Source: Chloroflexota bacterium
Lineage (GTDB): Bacteria > Chloroflexota > Dehalococcoidia > SM23-28-2 > RBG-16-64-32
Reading direction: 5' to 3'
DNA: 58,446 bases
Assembly: GCA_022561635.1 (NCBI GenBank)
Contig: JADFQV010000006.1
Coordinates: 1 to 58,446 of the forward strand
Below, piece after piece: positions 8,908 through 18,076 of the stretch. The notes below the pieces were generated by a model that saw only the letters and a program-made list of their open reading frames with translations, was not told the origin of the DNA and searched no databases. The position numbers were made by a program, and so were the translations under genes. Every line of letters starts with the position of its first letter. The first letter of the stretch is position 1.

Positions 8908-10364
8908 TGCGCTACCCAGACAGGGTTCGTCAGCGCCCAGACGACCTCGCCGCGCTCCGGGCGGCCGCGCCGTCCGCGCAGCTCCGCCCGCACGTAGCGC
9001 CGGCCACTGACGTCGAGCGAGAAGTCGAGGGTGGTCTCGTCCCTATCCAGAGGGATGATGTCGATCGGCTCGCCGTCAGCGATCAGCCACAGCCGGCGCT
9101 CGAATCCTCCCGTCACATGCACCCGGAATCGCACGACGCCGCCCCGAACCTCGTCGCCCATCATCTTCTCGTAGCGGCCGTCGCCCTTCTCGTCTGCCAG
9201 CAGCACAAGGTGCGAGCCTCGCTCCGGCGAGTCCGTCACGAACGCATGGCCGGCGCGGATCGCGCCCAGCACGCCGGCCTCCGAAGCCTGGTTGGCGTAG
9301 ACCCAGGTCGTCGGCTCGCCCAGTCCGTGTGGGTGACGCGGTTCCGCCGGCGGTATCGAGTGAGTGTCGGAGCCGCCGACCGCGACGATGCGCTCGCCGC
9401 GCTGCAGCAGGTTGTCCCAGCGCTCGAGCGATTCCCAGTTGAAGAACCGCCACATCGCCTGCCAGACCTCCATCGACTGGAAGCCTTCCCAGCCGGTGAA
9501 CAGCCACGGCGGCCCAATGGACTTCGGGTGGTTGATCGAGAACAGTCCGCCCTTCTCAGCGATGAAGCGCTGCACCGCCGCCATCGCCTCCTGGTCCGCG
9601 CAACGGTACTCGATCCACTCGCGCAGACCCCAGGTGTTGGCGTGACCCCAGTACGTCGTCACTTCTTCGCCCGGGATGAGGATGATCGGAAGGTCGGAGA
9701 GGGCGTCGAGGTCCTCGTGGTGCGAGTTCGTGTTGTGGTCCGTGACGGCCAGGAAGTCGAGCCCCAGCTCGATCGCCCTGTCGACCAGTTCGCGCACGGT
9801 GTTTAGTCCGTCGGAGTGCAGCGTGTGGCAGTGCAGGTCGCCCTTCAGCCAGCGGCCGCCTCGGTCGTCCGGGCCTCGCGCGTCCGTTTTCCCCACCGGC
9901 TTCACGGCCGTCGAGATCGCGCCGCCGGCGAGCAACGGCAGCTCGTCCGGCACCTCCTCGCCGTCTTCGGCGATCTCCAGGCGAACGTCCACAGCGTAGC
10001 GAACGCCGGCCGGCTCCGCGCGTGCCACTCCCAGCACGATGTTCCACTCCCCGGGAAACAGCGGCCCCCGGATGTACCCGGGCGTCGACTCCCGCGGCGC
10101 CAGGAAGAACCCGCTCCGGGCAGCGCCGCTCCAGCCGCGGAAGCCCACGCCGTCCAGAAACTCCCGCCCGCGCGAGTCGAACACACCGATGTCGAGTGTG
10201 CTGCCGGGCCCCATTCCGAACGGCGCCGTCACCGGCTCGAAATACTCGTACGTCACCTCGATCCGGCGCGTGCGCGGAGGAACGCTGAACGGCAGGTAGA
10301 CATAGGGGTCCTGCCGCGCCCGCTCCACCGGGATGTGGCCTTCGAGCCGTACGTGCTTCTCCAT
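8904..10364 (-). CDS. PHP-domain metallohydrolase (CehA/McbA-like)
   Basis: WLKGDLHCHTLHSDGLNTVRELVDRAIELGLDFLAVTDHNTNSHH; start MEKHVRLEGH at 10364 preferred over the longer track ORF. Confidence 0.85.
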   Translation of the reverse strand: MEKHVRLEGHIPVERARQDPYVYLPFSVPPRTRRIEVTYEYFEPVTAPFGMGPGSTLDIGVFDSRGREFLDGVGFRGWSGAARSGFFLAPRESTPGYIRGPLFPGEWNIVLGVARAEPAGVRYAVDVRLEIAEDGEEVPDELPLLAGGAISTAVKPVGKTDARGPDDRGGRWLKGDLHCHTLHSDGLNTVRELVDRAIELGLDFLAVTDHNTNSHHEDLDALSDLPIILIPGEEVTTYWGHANTWGLREWIEYRCADQEAMAAVQRFIAEKGGLFSINHPKSIGPPWLFTGWEGFQSMEVWQAMWRFFNWESLERWDNLLQRGERIVAVGGSDTHSIPPAEPRHPHGLGEPTTWVYANQASEAGVLGAIRAGHAFVTDSPERGSHLVLLADEKGDGRYEKMMGDEVRGGVVRFRVHVTGGFERRLWLIADGEPIDIIPLDRDETTLDFSLDVSGRRYVRAELRGRRGRPERGEVVWALTNPVWVAQ

Positions 10365-10425
10365 CGCCCCTACCTTAGCGGCGCTCAAGGCAGTCGGCAA
10401 CGCAAGGCGACGTATGATGCTTCCC

Positions 10426-11595
10426 ATGAGCGACCGAACCCTGCTCACCGGCGCACGCGTCATCACTCCTGACGCACGGCCCGCGCCCGCCGACGTCCTG
10501 CCCGCCGACGTCCTGATTGAGGACGGACGCATCGCCGCCGTCGGACCGGGCCTCGCAGCGGGCGGCGCGGAGACGATCGACCTCAGCGGCAACGTCATCG
10601 CGCCCGGCTTCATCGACGTGCACGTCCACGGCGGCGGCGGACACCCACTCATGACATCCGACCCCGGCGAGATCGCGGCCTACGCCGAGTGGGCCGTCAC
10701 TCAAGGCGTCACGTCGTTTCTCGCCACGGTCTGCGCGCCGACACTCGACGCCGCGCTTGGCTGCCTCGCGGCCTGCGCCAACGCCCCGGAGGCATCCGGC
10801 GGCGCGACCCTCCTCGGCGTCAACCTCGAAGGCCCGTTCGTCAGCCCGGAACGACGCGGCGCGCTACCCGCGTCGTGGCCCGCGGCACCTGACGTCGATA
10901 CGTTCCGGCGGCTGCTCGACGCCAGCGGCTGCAAGCTGCGGCTGATGACGGTCGCGCCCGAACTCGCGGGCTCAGCCGAAGTCGTTCGCGAGGCGCTTTC
11001 GGCCGGCGTGCGGATCAGCGTCGGCCACACGGACGCCACGTACGAGGTTGCCCGAGACGCCTTCGCCGCCGGCGCCTCACACGTCACGCACGCCTTCAAC
11101 GCCATGCGCCCCTTTCACCACCGCGAACCGGGACCGCTCGGCGCGGCGCTCGAAGCGGACGGCGTCGCGGTAGAAGTGATCGCCGACGGCGTCCACCTCC
11201 ATCCGGCGACCGTGCGTATGCTGGTCGGCGCCTTTGGGCCGGATAGCATCGCCCTGATCACGGACGGCGCGACGCCGGCCGGCCTGAGCGAGGGCGCGTT
11301 CCGCATCGGCGACGTCGAGGCGCGACTCAGAGACGGCGAGATGCGGCTGCCGGACGGCACGATCGCCGGCAGCGTGGCCACGATGACCGACGTTGTACGC
11401 AACGTCGTCCGCTGGGGCATCGCCGATCTGGCCGCCGCGGCGACGATGGCCTCAGCAACGCCCGCACGTGCACTCGGCCTTGGCGAGCACAAGGGCCGCA
11501 TCGCCCCCGGCTACGACGCCGACCTCGTCGCGCTCACTGATGATCTATCGGTCGCCGCTACCTGGGTCGCCGGATCGCTCGCGTACCGCGCCTAG
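10426..11595 (+). CDS. nagA: N-acetylglucosamine-6-phosphate deacetylase
   Basis: [38 protein letters not shown]-like, [28 protein letters not shown]. Confidence 0.92.
   Translation: MSDRTLLTGARVITPDARPAPADVLPADVLIEDGRIAAVGPGLAAGGAETIDLSGNVIAPGFIDVHVHGGGGHPLMTSDPGEIAAYAEWAVTQGVTSFLATVCAPTLDAALGCLAACANAPEASGGATLLGVNLEGPFVSPERRGALPASWPAAPDVDTFRRLLDASGCKLRLMTVAPELAGSAEVVREALSAGVRISVGHTDATYEVARDAFAAGASHVTHAFNAMRPFHHREPGPLGAALEADGVAVEVIADGVHLHPATVRMLVGAFGPDSIALITDGATPAGLSEGAFRIGDVEARLRDGEMRLPDGTIAGSVATMTDVVRNVVRWGIADLAAAATMASATPARALGLGEHKGRIAPGYDADLVALTDDLSVAATWVAGSLAYRA
10486..10515 (+). repeat. Perfect 15-bp tandem duplication in nagA
   Basis: CCCGCCGACGTCCTG x2, encodes [10 protein letters not shown]. 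Confidence 0.9.
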
Positions 11596-12437
11596 CGCCC
11601 CGCCGCGACGCCGAACGCCTCCGGACGACGCCGCAAATCGCGGAAACCGGCCTCTTCCAGCCGCCGCAGCACGCCCCGAGTCACGCGCGCCCCCGACCGG
11701 CTCTCCGGGTCGCCCACGTAGTGGAAGAGGCGCCCGCCCGGAGCGGTCACTCGCCGCAGCTCACGATAGAACTCCAGCGAATACAGCTCGCCCGCCAGGC
11801 TGAACATCGGCGGGTCGTGGATGACGCGGTCGAACGATGCTTCCGCCAGCCCGCGCACGACCTCGATGCTGTCGCCGATCCTTTGCTCGATGCGCTCGTC
11901 CTCGAACAGCTTCCGCGACCAGGGGTTCGCCCTCGCGATCGCCTGCGCCGCCGGGTCCAGCTCCACAGTGAGCACGCTCGACGCAGTGGAGGCCGCCTCC
12001 ATCGCCGTGTAGCCGAGGCCCGTCGCCGTGTCCAACACTCGCCCTACTACCGGCGCGATCGTGCGCAGTTTCCGGCGCGTGTCCTCCATCGGGTCGATCC
12101 CCTTGATGCGATGCATCGGAACGCCCGAGACCAGCATGGTGGGCGCGCCCGCCGTCGGGTAGAGCGTGTACACGCGTCCCGTCTCCTCCGAGAACGTCTG
12201 TATCTTCCGCGCCGCGCCGTCCTCGATCGCGAAGCAGGCCGTGTCGCTCTTGGCGATCTCCTCGATCACGGGCCACGGCACCATGCCCGCGCCCAGCCGC
12301 ACGCCGTCCGTCTCCAGACGCACCTGCACCGCCTCGCGCCCGAGGTCGAGGGACGTCTGAGCGACGTCCGCGCCACGCTCGCGCGCCTCGATCAGCGGCC
12401 GGGCCTGGAAGTGCGATACAACTACGATCTCGCTCAC
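11592..12437 (-). CDS. SAM-dependent methyltransferase, COG2521-like
   Basis: [52 protein letters not shown]. Confidence 0.8.
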   Translation of the reverse strand: MSEIVVVSHFQARPLIEARERGADVAQTSLDLGREAVQVRLETDGVRLGAGMVPWPVIEEIAKSDTACFAIEDGAARKIQTFSEETGRVYTLYPTAGAPTMLVSGVPMHRIKGIDPMEDTRRKLRTIAPVVGRVLDTATGLGYTAMEAASTASSVLTVELDPAAQAIARANPWSRKLFEDERIEQRIGDSIEVVRGLAEASFDRVIHDPPMFSLAGELYSLEFYRELRRVTAPGGRLFHYVGDPESRSGARVTRGVLRRLEEAGFRDLRRRPEAFGVAAGR

Positions 12438-12498
12438 GGGCCCATGGTATCGCGCGTGCTACAATCCGCGTCGCTATGACCAACCCGGAGGCGCAGAC

Positions 12499-13134
12499 TT
12501 GGACGTGATCGCCGGCCGCGACGTCGCGATTCCCTGCGGCGATATTACGCTTGAGGGACTCCTCCACACGCCTGACGGCACTGCACCGTTCGCCGGCATC
12601 ATCGTCTGCCATCCTCACCCGCAGTACGGCGGCGACATGTACAACAGCGTCGTCGGCGCTCTCGTCCGCGCCGCCCTCGACAGCGGTTTCGCCGCGCTGC
12701 GCTTCAACTTCCGCGCCGTCGGCGAAAGCGAGGGAACACACACCGGGGGCCAGGCCGAACCAGACGACGTCAAAGCCGCCTGCACCTTCCTCGCCGAACA
12801 ACCGGAGATCGACTCCGGCCGGGTCGCGCTCGCCGGTTACTCCTTCGGCGCGGCGATGGCACTCGTTGCCGCGCCGGACATCGGGCCGGCGGGCCTCGCC
12901 CTCGTCTCGCTGCCGACGATCGCTGGCGCTCTCTCGCCACCGGACGGCGCCTTCCCGCTGCTCCTCGTCTCCGGCGACCGCGACGAGTACTCTGACACGG
13001 CCGCGCTGGCGCGCCTCGCCGAGGCCGCAGGCGGACGCGCCCGGCTCGAGGTCATTCCCGGCGTCGACCACTTCTGGGCGGGCGCCGACGACCGCCTGAC
13101 CGAGACCACCGCCGCCTTCCTGCGCACGCTTTAG
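12499..13134 (+). CDS. Alpha/beta hydrolase (COG2945-like)
   Basis: HPHPQYGGDMYNSVVGAL...RFNFRAVGESEG...ALAGYSFGAAMAL; TTG start with GGAGG upstream. Confidence 0.85.
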   Translation: MDVIAGRDVAIPCGDITLEGLLHTPDGTAPFAGIIVCHPHPQYGGDMYNSVVGALVRAALDSGFAALRFNFRAVGESEGTHTGGQAEPDDVKAACTFLAEQPEIDSGRVALAGYSFGAAMALVAAPDIGPAGLALVSLPTIAGALSPPDGAFPLLLVSGDRDEYSDTAALARLAEAAGGRARLEVIPGVDHFWAGADDRLTETTAAFLRTL

Positions 13135-13160
13135 ACGCGGCTGTTACCATTACCCCCGCT

Positions 13161-13388
13161 ATGTCAGACACACCCGAAACCCGCATCCTCGTCCGCAACA
13201 ACGGCCCGCTGCGCGTCTACGGCGCTTGCAAGCTCGTCGACGCCGAAGGAAACGAGTACACAGTTCCCGAAGGTGAGTGGTTCGTGCTCTGTCGCTGCGG
13301 CGAGTCCAGCCGAAAGCCCTTCTGTGACAGCTCACACAAGACCAGCGGCTTCGACGCGCCCAGCGACGCCACTCTGCCCGTCGACTAG
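13161..13388 (+). CDS. CDGSH-type iron-sulfur domain protein
   Basis: CRCGESSRKPFCDSSH CDGSH cluster-binding signature, 75 aa. Confidence 0.88.
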   Translation: MSDTPETRILVRNNGPLRVYGACKLVDAEGNEYTVPEGEWFVLCRCGESSRKPFCDSSHKTSGFDAPSDATLPVD

Positions 13389-13960
13389 GTAATCGTCAGC
13401 GGCACGTCCTGCGCGCAGAGCGGGCAGTCGTCCGGCTCGTACGAGGGCAAGTCCAGCGCCAGGCAGGAGAACAACGGCACGCCGAAGTCGGCCGAACCGC
13501 CGCTGCGGTCGATCAGGACGGCGACGGCCATCGGCTCACCGCCCATCGCGCGCACGGCGTCCAGCACGTCCCGCACGCTGCCGCCCGTCGTCAGCACGTC
13601 GTCGACGACGAGCACTCGCTCTCCCGGTTCGATCGTGAACCCGCGCTGGAAGCGGCGGCCGCTCCCCTCCGCCACTTCGGCGAAGATGCTGCGCAGCCCA
13701 AGATGTCTCGCCACCTCGTAGCTGACGATGATGCCGCCGGTCGTCGGTCCGGCCACCACCTGCGGCGACAGCTCGCGGGCCCAGTCGGCGATCATGCGAC
13801 AGAGAGCGTCGGTCTGCGGCGGGCGCTCGAGCAGGCGAAACTTCTCGACGTAGACGCCGGAGTGCCGGCCGGAAGAGAGCTGGAAGTGGCCCTCCAGAAG
13901 AGCGCCGGCCTCGCGCAGCAGCCTCTCAGCGGCTTCTTCGGTCTGCCGGCCGCCAGACAA
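13385..13960 (-). CDS. pyrE: Orotate phosphoribosyltransferase
   Basis: GHFQLSSGRHSGVYVEKFRLLE, VAGPTTGGIIVSYEVA, ERVLVVDDVLTTGGSVRDV; TTG start at 13960 assumed. Confidence 0.9.
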   Translation of the reverse strand: MSGGRQTEEAAERLLREAGALLEGHFQLSSGRHSGVYVEKFRLLERPPQTDALCRMIADWARELSPQVVAGPTTGGIIVSYEVARHLGLRSIFAEVAEGSGRRFQRGFTIEPGERVLVVDDVLTTGGSVRDVLDAVRAMGGEPMAVAVLIDRSGGSADFGVPLFSCLALDLPSYEPDDCPLCAQDVPLTIT

Positions 13961-13961
13961 C

Positions 13962-14939
13962 CTAGTCCCTGGCCTCCTCAGCCTCACCGACAGAGTGGTT
14001 CGGCGCCAGGCTTATCTCCGGGCCACCATCGTTCCAGTACGTAATCAGCGTCTTGCCAATGATGTTCTCTCTGGGCACAAGCCAGCCCTGCCGCGAGTCG
14101 CTGCTGTTCTGGCGGTTGTCGCCCATCACGAAGTAGCACTCGCTGGACCCGCACGTATCGAACGACTCTTGCGAGCCCGCGAGGGGGATCTCGAACCTGC
14201 AGGCGCTGCCGCAGGCCGTCGTCCCCTGTATATACGGTTCAAAGAGTACGACCGTGTTGATGCTCACCTCGCCGTTGGTCTCGTTGATTAGCACCTCATC
14301 GCCGGGCACACCGATGATCCGCTTGATGAAGTCACGGCTGGTAGACGTTGGCGCGGCGAATACGATGACGTCTCCGCGATCCGGCGAGCCCCAGAGATAC
14401 TCGGGGCCGTCACTGCCTCCACCGACGAACGGCAGCCAGTCGAGGAAGCCGCTGTCCAGCTGAGCGTAGCTGAGCTTGTTCACGATCACGTACTCGCCGT
14501 TTTCCAGGCTGGGCTCCATGCTGGCGCCCTCCACCTTGAAGTTCTGGAACGACGCCCGCACCGCGAAGAAGATCAGCAGCGCCAGCAACAGCGTCTCCGC
14601 CAACTCTCGCGCCGTGACTGCCCAGCGGCGTTCCGGCCGCGGAAGCACTATCGTATCGGTGCGCAGGCGGCGCTGCAGCTCCGTCAGCCGCTCCTCGTAG
14701 GGAACACGGTGGCGGTCCGGGTAGCCGTCGCCCGCCGGGCGGTACGCCCATCCCCACTCGGCCTCTTCTTCCGTCGCCTCTACGGGCGCGAAATCGAAGA
14801 GATCGTCGTGCGCACGGGATGACAGCTCGTCTTCTCGTTCGTCCCAGGGGTCGAAAAGGGGATCGAACGAACGGGGCGTCTCCTCATCCCGGCGCATCCA
14901 GCCACTGCCGGCGCCTTCGTTATCGTCGAATTCTGCCAT
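13962..14939 (-). CDS. lepB: Signal peptidase I with long acidic N-terminal extension
   Basis: VEGASMEPSLENGEYVIVNKLSY, GDVIVFAAP, RDFIKRIIGVPGDEV, YFVMGDNRQNSSDSR. Confidence 0.93.
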   Translation of the reverse strand: MAEFDDNEGAGSGWMRRDEETPRSFDPLFDPWDEREDELSSRAHDDLFDFAPVEATEEEAEWGWAYRPAGDGYPDRHRVPYEERLTELQRRLRTDTIVLPRPERRWAVTARELAETLLLALLIFFAVRASFQNFKVEGASMEPSLENGEYVIVNKLSYAQLDSGFLDWLPFVGGGSDGPEYLWGSPDRGDVIVFAAPTSTSRDFIKRIIGVPGDEVLINETNGEVSINTVVLFEPYIQGTTACGSACRFEIPLAGSQESFDTCGSSECYFVMGDNRQNSSDSRQGWLVPRENIIGKTLITYWNDGGPEISLAPNHSVGEAEEARD

Positions 14940-15054
14940 GCGAAATCAATTATAGCTCCCTCACTAGCTATAGACGCTCGCGGGGGCCATTCGGTTTCGG
15001 CTTAACGCCGACCGCGCTCGACCCGCCACCGGCTCGCGCCTAAAATTACCGCAG

Positions 15055-15663
15055 GTGGACACCGACACGCCCGACCAGGATCTGATCGCCCGCGCGCGCC
15101 AGGGCGACCTCGCAGCGTTCAACGTCCTCGTCGAGCGCTATCAGACCGGCGCCTACAACCTCTGCCTGCGCCTGCTGGGTGCGCCCGCCCCGGCCGAGGA
15201 CGCCGCCCAGGAGGCCTTTATCTCCGCCTACCGCTCGCTCGACCGCTTTCGCGGCGGCTCGTTCCGCGCCTGGCTCTTCCGCATCGCCGCCAACGCCTGC
15301 TACGACGAACTGCGCCGCCGAAAGGCCCGCCCGGCGACCTCGCTCGACCGCACCGGCGACGAAGACGAGCGCCCGCTCGAACCACCTGACACAGCACCTT
15401 CGATGGAAGAGCGCGCCGCCAACACCGAGCTGCACCGCGCCCTCGAGGACGCCCTCGCCCAGCTCCCCCGCGACCAGCGGCTCGCCGTCGTGCTCTGCGA
15501 CGTGCAGGGCTTCGACTACGCCGAAATCGCCCAGACGATGGGCGTCTCGCTGGGCACCGTGAAGTCGCGACTCAGTCGCGCGCGCTCCCGCCTGCGCGTG
15601 ATCCTCCTCGAACAACGGGAACTTTTGCCGGACAGCATTCGTCAATCAGGTGAGGAACCATGA
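15055..15663 (+). CDS. ECF-type RNA polymerase sigma factor
   Basis: LCLRLLGAPAPAEDAAQEAFISAYRSLDRFRGGSFRAWLFRIAAN, VQGFDYAEIAQTMGVSLGTVKSRLSRARSRLR. Confidence 0.93.
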   Translation: MDTDTPDQDLIARARQGDLAAFNVLVERYQTGAYNLCLRLLGAPAPAEDAAQEAFISAYRSLDRFRGGSFRAWLFRIAANACYDELRRRKARPATSLDRTGDEDERPLEPPDTAPSMEERAANTELHRALEDALAQLPRDQRLAVVLCDVQGFDYAEIAQTMGVSLGTVKSRLSRARSRLRVILLEQRELLPDSIRQSGEEP

Positions 15664-16481
15664 GACTACTCGACATCTTCAGCCGACACCCACGTCGCGA
15701 CATCTCCGCGCACGCCGATGGCGAACTCGCCCCGGACCGCCTCAACGCGTTCGAGACGCACCTCGCCGGCTGCCAGCGCTGCCGTACGGAACTCAATGAT
15801 CTTCTCGTCGTGCGCAGTGCCCTGCGGGATCTGCCACAGGTCGCGGCGCCGCGCTCCTTCGCGCTGACGCCGGCGATGGCGGAGCGCGAACCACCGCCGG
15901 TCACCTCACGCACCACGCCATCGTTCGTGGCCATGCGCGTCGCCGGGGCCGGCTTCGCGGCCGTCCTGGCCGTCGTCGTCATGCTCGACGCCGGCGGCAT
16001 CGTCGACGACAACGGCGGCCGCAACAGCGACGATTCGTCCACGGCGCTCTTCGAAGCCGCCGCCAGCGCGACCGCTGGAGTCCAGGAAGACGCATTCGGC
16101 CCCGTGCCCAACGTCACCGACGGCGACGCGGCCGGCCTCGGAGACTTCGACGACATCATCGAGGTTGCGCCGAGCGGCGACGACGGCAGCGGCGCGCCAG
16201 CCAGCGGGACCACGGGCGGCGTCGGTGGCGGCCCGGACGCCGGGGGAACCGCGAGCGGAATCGAACCGCCGGACGCGATCAAGGATGCCCCGGACGTTTC
16301 CACCACCAACGACGCCGCAGCGCCAGTCGTTCCCAGCACCGGCGGCGGCGCAGAAACCGCCTTCGCAACTGAAGACGACGGCGTCGGCTACCTGCTCGTC
16401 ATCGAGATTGGCCTGGCGGCCATCGCCGTGATCGCCATCGGCGGCAGCTTCGTGATGCGCCGACGCGCAGAGGGCGAATGA
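15660..16481 (+). CDS. Anti-sigma factor, zf-HC2-like, with two TM segments
   Basis: RRDISAHADGELAPDRLNAFETHLAGCQRCRTEL (H-x-C-x2-C); TM at AGAGFAAVLAVVVML and YLLVIEIGLAAIAVIAIGGSFVMRRR; ATGA overlap with sigma gene. Confidence 0.82.
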   Translation: MRLLDIFSRHPRRDISAHADGELAPDRLNAFETHLAGCQRCRTELNDLLVVRSALRDLPQVAAPRSFALTPAMAEREPPPVTSRTTPSFVAMRVAGAGFAAVLAVVVMLDAGGIVDDNGGRNSDDSSTALFEAAASATAGVQEDAFGPVPNVTDGDAAGLGDFDDIIEVAPSGDDGSGAPASGTTGGVGGGPDAGGTASGIEPPDAIKDAPDVSTTNDAAAPVVPSTGGGAETAFATEDDGVGYLLVIEIGLAAIAVIAIGGSFVMRRRAEGE

Positions 16482-16627
16482 GCGAATGCGAACTTGCCAA
16501 GCGGATTCACCTCTCGATCCGCCACAGCGCCCTTACGCGGGGAGCGGCCTTCGGGTCGCTCTCCGCCGGCCTTTTCGCCACAACCCTTGACCGCTCCCGC
16601 CATCGCCGCCACGCTAGTCTCGTGAGC

Positions 16628-17212
16628 GTGCTCAGCGACCGCACCATCCGCGACGAACTGAAGAAGGGACGCATCGTCATCGACCCGTTCGACGACAGCG
16701 CCGTGCAGCCGGCTTCGGTCGACCTCCGTCTCAGCGGCTCCTTTCGCGTCTTTCGCGGCACCAGCAAGCCGTTCATCGACGTGCGCCAGCCCGTGGACGA
16801 TCTCACCGAGCTGATCCAGATCTCGGCGGAAGAGCCGTTCGTCATCCAGCCCGGCACTTTCTTCCTCGGCTCGACGCTGGAGACGATCACCCTGCCGGAC
16901 GACATCGTCGGGCGCGTCGACGGCAAGTCTTCACTCGGCCGGCTCGGCCTCCTCGTGCACGCCACCGCCGGCTACGTCGACCCCGGCTGGACGGGAACGC
17001 TCACGCTCGAGCTGTCCAACCAGTCGCAGATGCCCATAGCCCTCTACCTCGGCATGCGCATCGCCCAGATCAGCTTCCAACGCCTCTCCACCGCCGTCGA
17101 CCGGCCCTACGGCAGCCCCGAGCTCGGCTCCAAGTACCAGGGCCAGACCGGGCCCACACCCTCCCGCATCTCTGAAGAATTCCGCAGCGGACCCGACACC
17201 CCACCCCGCTGA
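16628..17212 (+). CDS. dcd: dCTP deaminase
   Basis: LSDRTIRDELKKGRIVIDPFDDSAVQPASVDLRL, VGRVDGKSSLGRLGLLVHATAGYVDPGWTGTLTLELSN; start GTG at 16628 (or 16622) preferred. Confidence 0.93.
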   Translation: MLSDRTIRDELKKGRIVIDPFDDSAVQPASVDLRLSGSFRVFRGTSKPFIDVRQPVDDLTELIQISAEEPFVIQPGTFFLGSTLETITLPDDIVGRVDGKSSLGRLGLLVHATAGYVDPGWTGTLTLELSNQSQMPIALYLGMRIAQISFQRLSTAVDRPYGSPELGSKYQGQTGPTPSRISEEFRSGPDTPPR

Positions 17213-17229
17213 GCAGCCGCCTCCCGTCC

Positions 17230-17260
17230 CGCTCGTCCTGAGGCTCTCGAAGGAGGAGCG
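17230..17260. repeat. Imperfect palindrome/hairpin between convergent dcd and methyltransferase
   Basis: CGCTC-g-TCCT-GAG-gct-CTC-ga-AGGA-g-GAGCG. Confidence 0.6.
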
Positions 17261-17281
17261 GAGCACACACACCCCGCTCGC

Positions 17282-18037
17282 CTACTTGCGAGCGACAAAC
17301 GTCACGTAGTCCAGATACTCCCGCTGGCCCCGTTGCTCGATCTCAATGAGGCTCTCGATCTCGTCCGCGAAGAAGATGTCCGCGCCGCCTGTCGCCGAGG
17401 CTGACTTCGCCTCAGCCGCCACCTCCAGCATCGGCCGCCAGTACTCATCCCAGTCTTCCAGCGGGTGCGTCACGACTTCCTCGACCGTTAGCCCGCTTCC
17501 CGCGATCGCCGCGCCGTACTCTGCGGCCGTCGTCGGCGTGGCCTCGGCCAGCCATCCCCAATCGGGGCCCAGCGGCTTCTCCGGTTTCGTCCGCCAGGCG
17601 ATGTCCGAGACGATTACCCAGCCGCCGGGCTTCGTCACCCGCGCAAGCTCGCGCAGAGCCGGCTCCAGCCCCACGATCGAAGGCCCGCCGATGCAATACG
17701 CCGCGTCCATCGACTCATCGCGTACCGGCAGCCGCCGGCCCTTGGCGCGCACCAGCGTCACGAGATCGCGCAGGTTGAAGTGCCAGAACTTGGCCGCGGA
17801 GATGTGCACGAAAGGGTCGTGAGGCTCGACCGCCAGCACCTGGCACGCGAACTCGCTCGTCAGGTGCGCCGCCGCCTCACCCTTTCCGGCGGCCATCTCC
17901 AGCAGTAGCGTCCCCTCGTCCGGGCGCACCCGCTCGGCGATGATGCCGACGGTGCGCGCCGCGCCCGGAGTGAGGTACTCCTGCCGGGCGTAGATACGCG
18001 CGTAGTCAGGCAACGATCGACACCGTCCGCAGCACAT
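17282..18037 (-). CDS. Class I SAM-dependent methyltransferase
   Basis: LLLEMAAGKGEAAAHL, ELARVTKPGGWVIVSDIAW. Confidence 0.82.
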   Translation of the reverse strand: MCCGRCRSLPDYARIYARQEYLTPGAARTVGIIAERVRPDEGTLLLEMAAGKGEAAAHLTSEFACQVLAVEPHDPFVHISAAKFWHFNLRDLVTLVRAKGRRLPVRDESMDAAYCIGGPSIVGLEPALRELARVTKPGGWVIVSDIAWRTKPEKPLGPDWGWLAEATPTTAAEYGAAIAGSGLTVEEVVTHPLEDWDEYWRPMLEVAAEAKSASATGGADIFFADEIESLIEIEQRGQREYLDYVTFVARK

Positions 18038-18076
18038 CAGGGAAGAGGTGCGTCACAAGCACGGGCTCAAGAGTCA

